The notes beneath the pieces were generated by a model that saw only the letters and a list, made by a program, of their open reading frames with translations, did not search any database and was not told where the DNA came from. 6,204 nucleotides of DNA from an uncultured Erysipelotrichaceae bacterium. Its GTDB lineage: Bacteria > Bacillota_I > Bacilli_A > Erysipelotrichales > Erysipelotrichaceae. The stretch spans positions 1 through 6,204 of the forward strand of contig CANPNQ010000068.1 of the NCBI GenBank assembly GCA_947575425.1, given 5' to 3'. The translations under genes and the position numbers were made by a program. Numbering within the stretch: the first letter of the stretch is position 1; each line of letters begins with the position of its first letter. Positions 5,670 to 6,204 of the stretch are shown here, one piece after another.

Positions 5670-6000
5670 TCTTAAATAATACTTCATCATGTTTGTCACA
5701 TAGATTGGCCTAGAGCTCTCGATTCCGACGGTAAGCTTGGTCCTTGTGTCCTTGATAATAATGCCTTGTTATGGTAATGAATCTATTGAACTTCATTCCT
5801 GAGGTGTTATATATACTCAAATCCTCGCTACCAATGACTCCTCTTTTTGTTTGGATGTTCCCCATAAGCAAATTGTCTTTCCTATATCTGCTTCCCTGAG
5901 AAGCTGGTTCAGGTAAGAGCGTTCTCTTCTTCATTTGCTTTTCATTGCTGCCAGAAACACTATTATTCTATTGTAATCATAATCTTTGACATTCTTATTA
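5670..6000. other. Intergenic stretch after the ATPase, no convincing gene
   Basis: I see no terminator directly after the ATPase stop. The minus strand carries a 74-codon frame (ATG at 5934, stop at 5710-5712) that is not a shadow of another gene. It lacks a ribosome binding site, and its translation (RYRKDNLLMGNIQTKRGV, later ITRHYYQGHKDQAYRR) is basic and unrecognised. It may be a decayed gene fragment or chance; I give it about 0.2 as a real gene. The plus strand is pyrimidine-rich and has no ORF of note. Confidence 0.4.
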
Positions 6001-6049
6001 AACAAAAAATGAACAATCCTTTAAAAAAAGATTGACCAAAGGTTCATTT
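6001..6049 (-). terminator. Second of two tandem minus-strand terminator-like hairpins
   Basis: On the minus strand AAATGAA (6049-6043) pairs with TTCATTT (6013-6007) and CCTTT (6042-6038) with AAAGG (6022-6018), leaving a 4-nt bulge and a 15-nt loop. The stem runs into a T tract (6009-6004) followed by GTTT. Alternative inner pairing AATC/GATT is possible. On the plus strand no T run follows, so a leftward transcript is the likelier client. Confidence 0.5.
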
Positions 6050-6087
6050 ATAATAAAAACTCAGGCACTCGTAATGAGCATCTGAGT
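6050..6087 (-). terminator. First of two tandem minus-strand terminator-like hairpins
   Basis: On the minus strand ACTCAG (6087-6082) pairs with CTGAGT (6064-6059), with an inner CTC/GAG stem around ATTAC, followed by TTTTATTAT (6058-6050). It would end a leftward transcript, matching the open frame that enters from the right edge and stops at 6153. Confidence 0.6.
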
Positions 6088-6152
6088 CACGTTTAGATTA
6101 AGAAACATATTGCTATGCTTCTATCACCAAGTATAACAAGTATACTTTATCG

Positions 6153-6204
6153 TTACCCTAAGCCTATTTTACGAAATAGGCTTTGCAATTCAACTGGTGA
6201 CGCG
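6153..6204 (-). CDS. C-terminal end of an unidentified gene entering from the right edge
   Basis: On the minus strand a frame is open from the window edge (first full codon 6203-6201) to TAA at 6155-6153, giving the last 16 residues ASPVELQSLFRKIGLG. Terminator-like hairpins 66 nt and more downstream on the same strand support a real gene end. The SPVE near the terminus is loosely like the SPVEYR end of IS3-family transposases, but 16 residues are far too few to assign a family. It could also be a chance open frame. Confidence 0.4.
   Translation of the reverse strand, partial: ASPVELQSLFRKIGLG
6161..6182. repeat. Perfect 9-bp inverted repeat with 4-nt loop
   Basis: AGCCTATTT (6161-6169) and AAATAGGCT (6174-6182) are perfect reverse complements around TACG. 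Only TTT (6182-6184) follows on the plus strand, and the minus strand has no T run, so it is not a typical terminator. It overlaps the 3' end of the partial minus-strand frame. Confidence 0.6.

Noticed and set aside
5710..5934. 74-codon minus-strand frame after the ATPase
   Set aside because: It does not overlap another gene, but it has no ribosome binding site, no clear promoter and an unrecognised basic product. Kept only as a note on the gap; possibly a decayed fragment.
5986..5991. TTGACA as a plus-strand promoter -35 near the right end
   Set aside because: The matching -10 position (about 6009-6014) reads ATGAAC, and no plus-strand gene follows.
1..6204. CRISPR array, tRNA, rRNA or complete insertion sequence
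   Set aside because: No regularly spaced repeat series, tRNA-like cloverleaf or rRNA sequence was seen, and no transposase with terminal inverted repeats is complete within the window.

Overview
The window looks like a chromosomal segment of a low-to-moderate GC Bacillota (Firmicutes). The signs are strong AGGAGG-type ribosome binding sites, a SAM-I (S-box) riboswitch with an intrinsic terminator in front of metK, and an AraC/MATE divergent pair typical of gut Firmicutes. Erysipelotrichia or Clostridia would fit, but the lineage is a guess from style, not from a search.

Layout. Bases 1-1057 (minus) hold most of metK, S-adenosylmethionine synthetase, with its last ~20-30 codons beyond the left edge. 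Its leader (about 1072-1210) is a SAM-I riboswitch whose antiterminator and terminator can be paired base by base, preceded by an extended -10 promoter (1220-1248). Bases 1336-2217 (minus) encode an AraC-family regulator with an N-terminal cupin-type domain and a C-terminal double helix-turn-helix. Divergent from it, 2518-3891 (plus) encodes a 12-helix MATE efflux transporter. Between them lie a perfect 11-bp direct repeat with a 21-bp period, placed like araI1-I2 relative to the transporter promoter, and a ~215-nt transporter leader. That leader contains an imperfect hairpin and a 45-codon open frame ending 2 nt before the transporter start.

Bases 4371-5669 (plus) encode a COG1373-type AAA ATPase with a DUF4143-like C-terminus. 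Its promoter (TTGACG-17-TATCAT) is bracketed by two copies of a 22-bp repeat differing at one base, one just upstream of the -35 and one ending at the Shine-Dalgarno sequence. This is the most system-like unexplained signal in the window.

The right end (5670-6204) has no convincing complete gene. The minus strand carries the last 16 codons of an open frame entering from the right edge, followed by two terminator-like hairpins in tandem.

How the parts relate. metK is probably feedback-controlled by its own product SAM through the riboswitch. The AraC protein most likely controls the adjacent MATE gene and perhaps itself. The ATPase appears to be a stand-alone, probably self-regulated gene unrelated to its neighbours. 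All functional statements come from reading motifs by eye; no database search was run.
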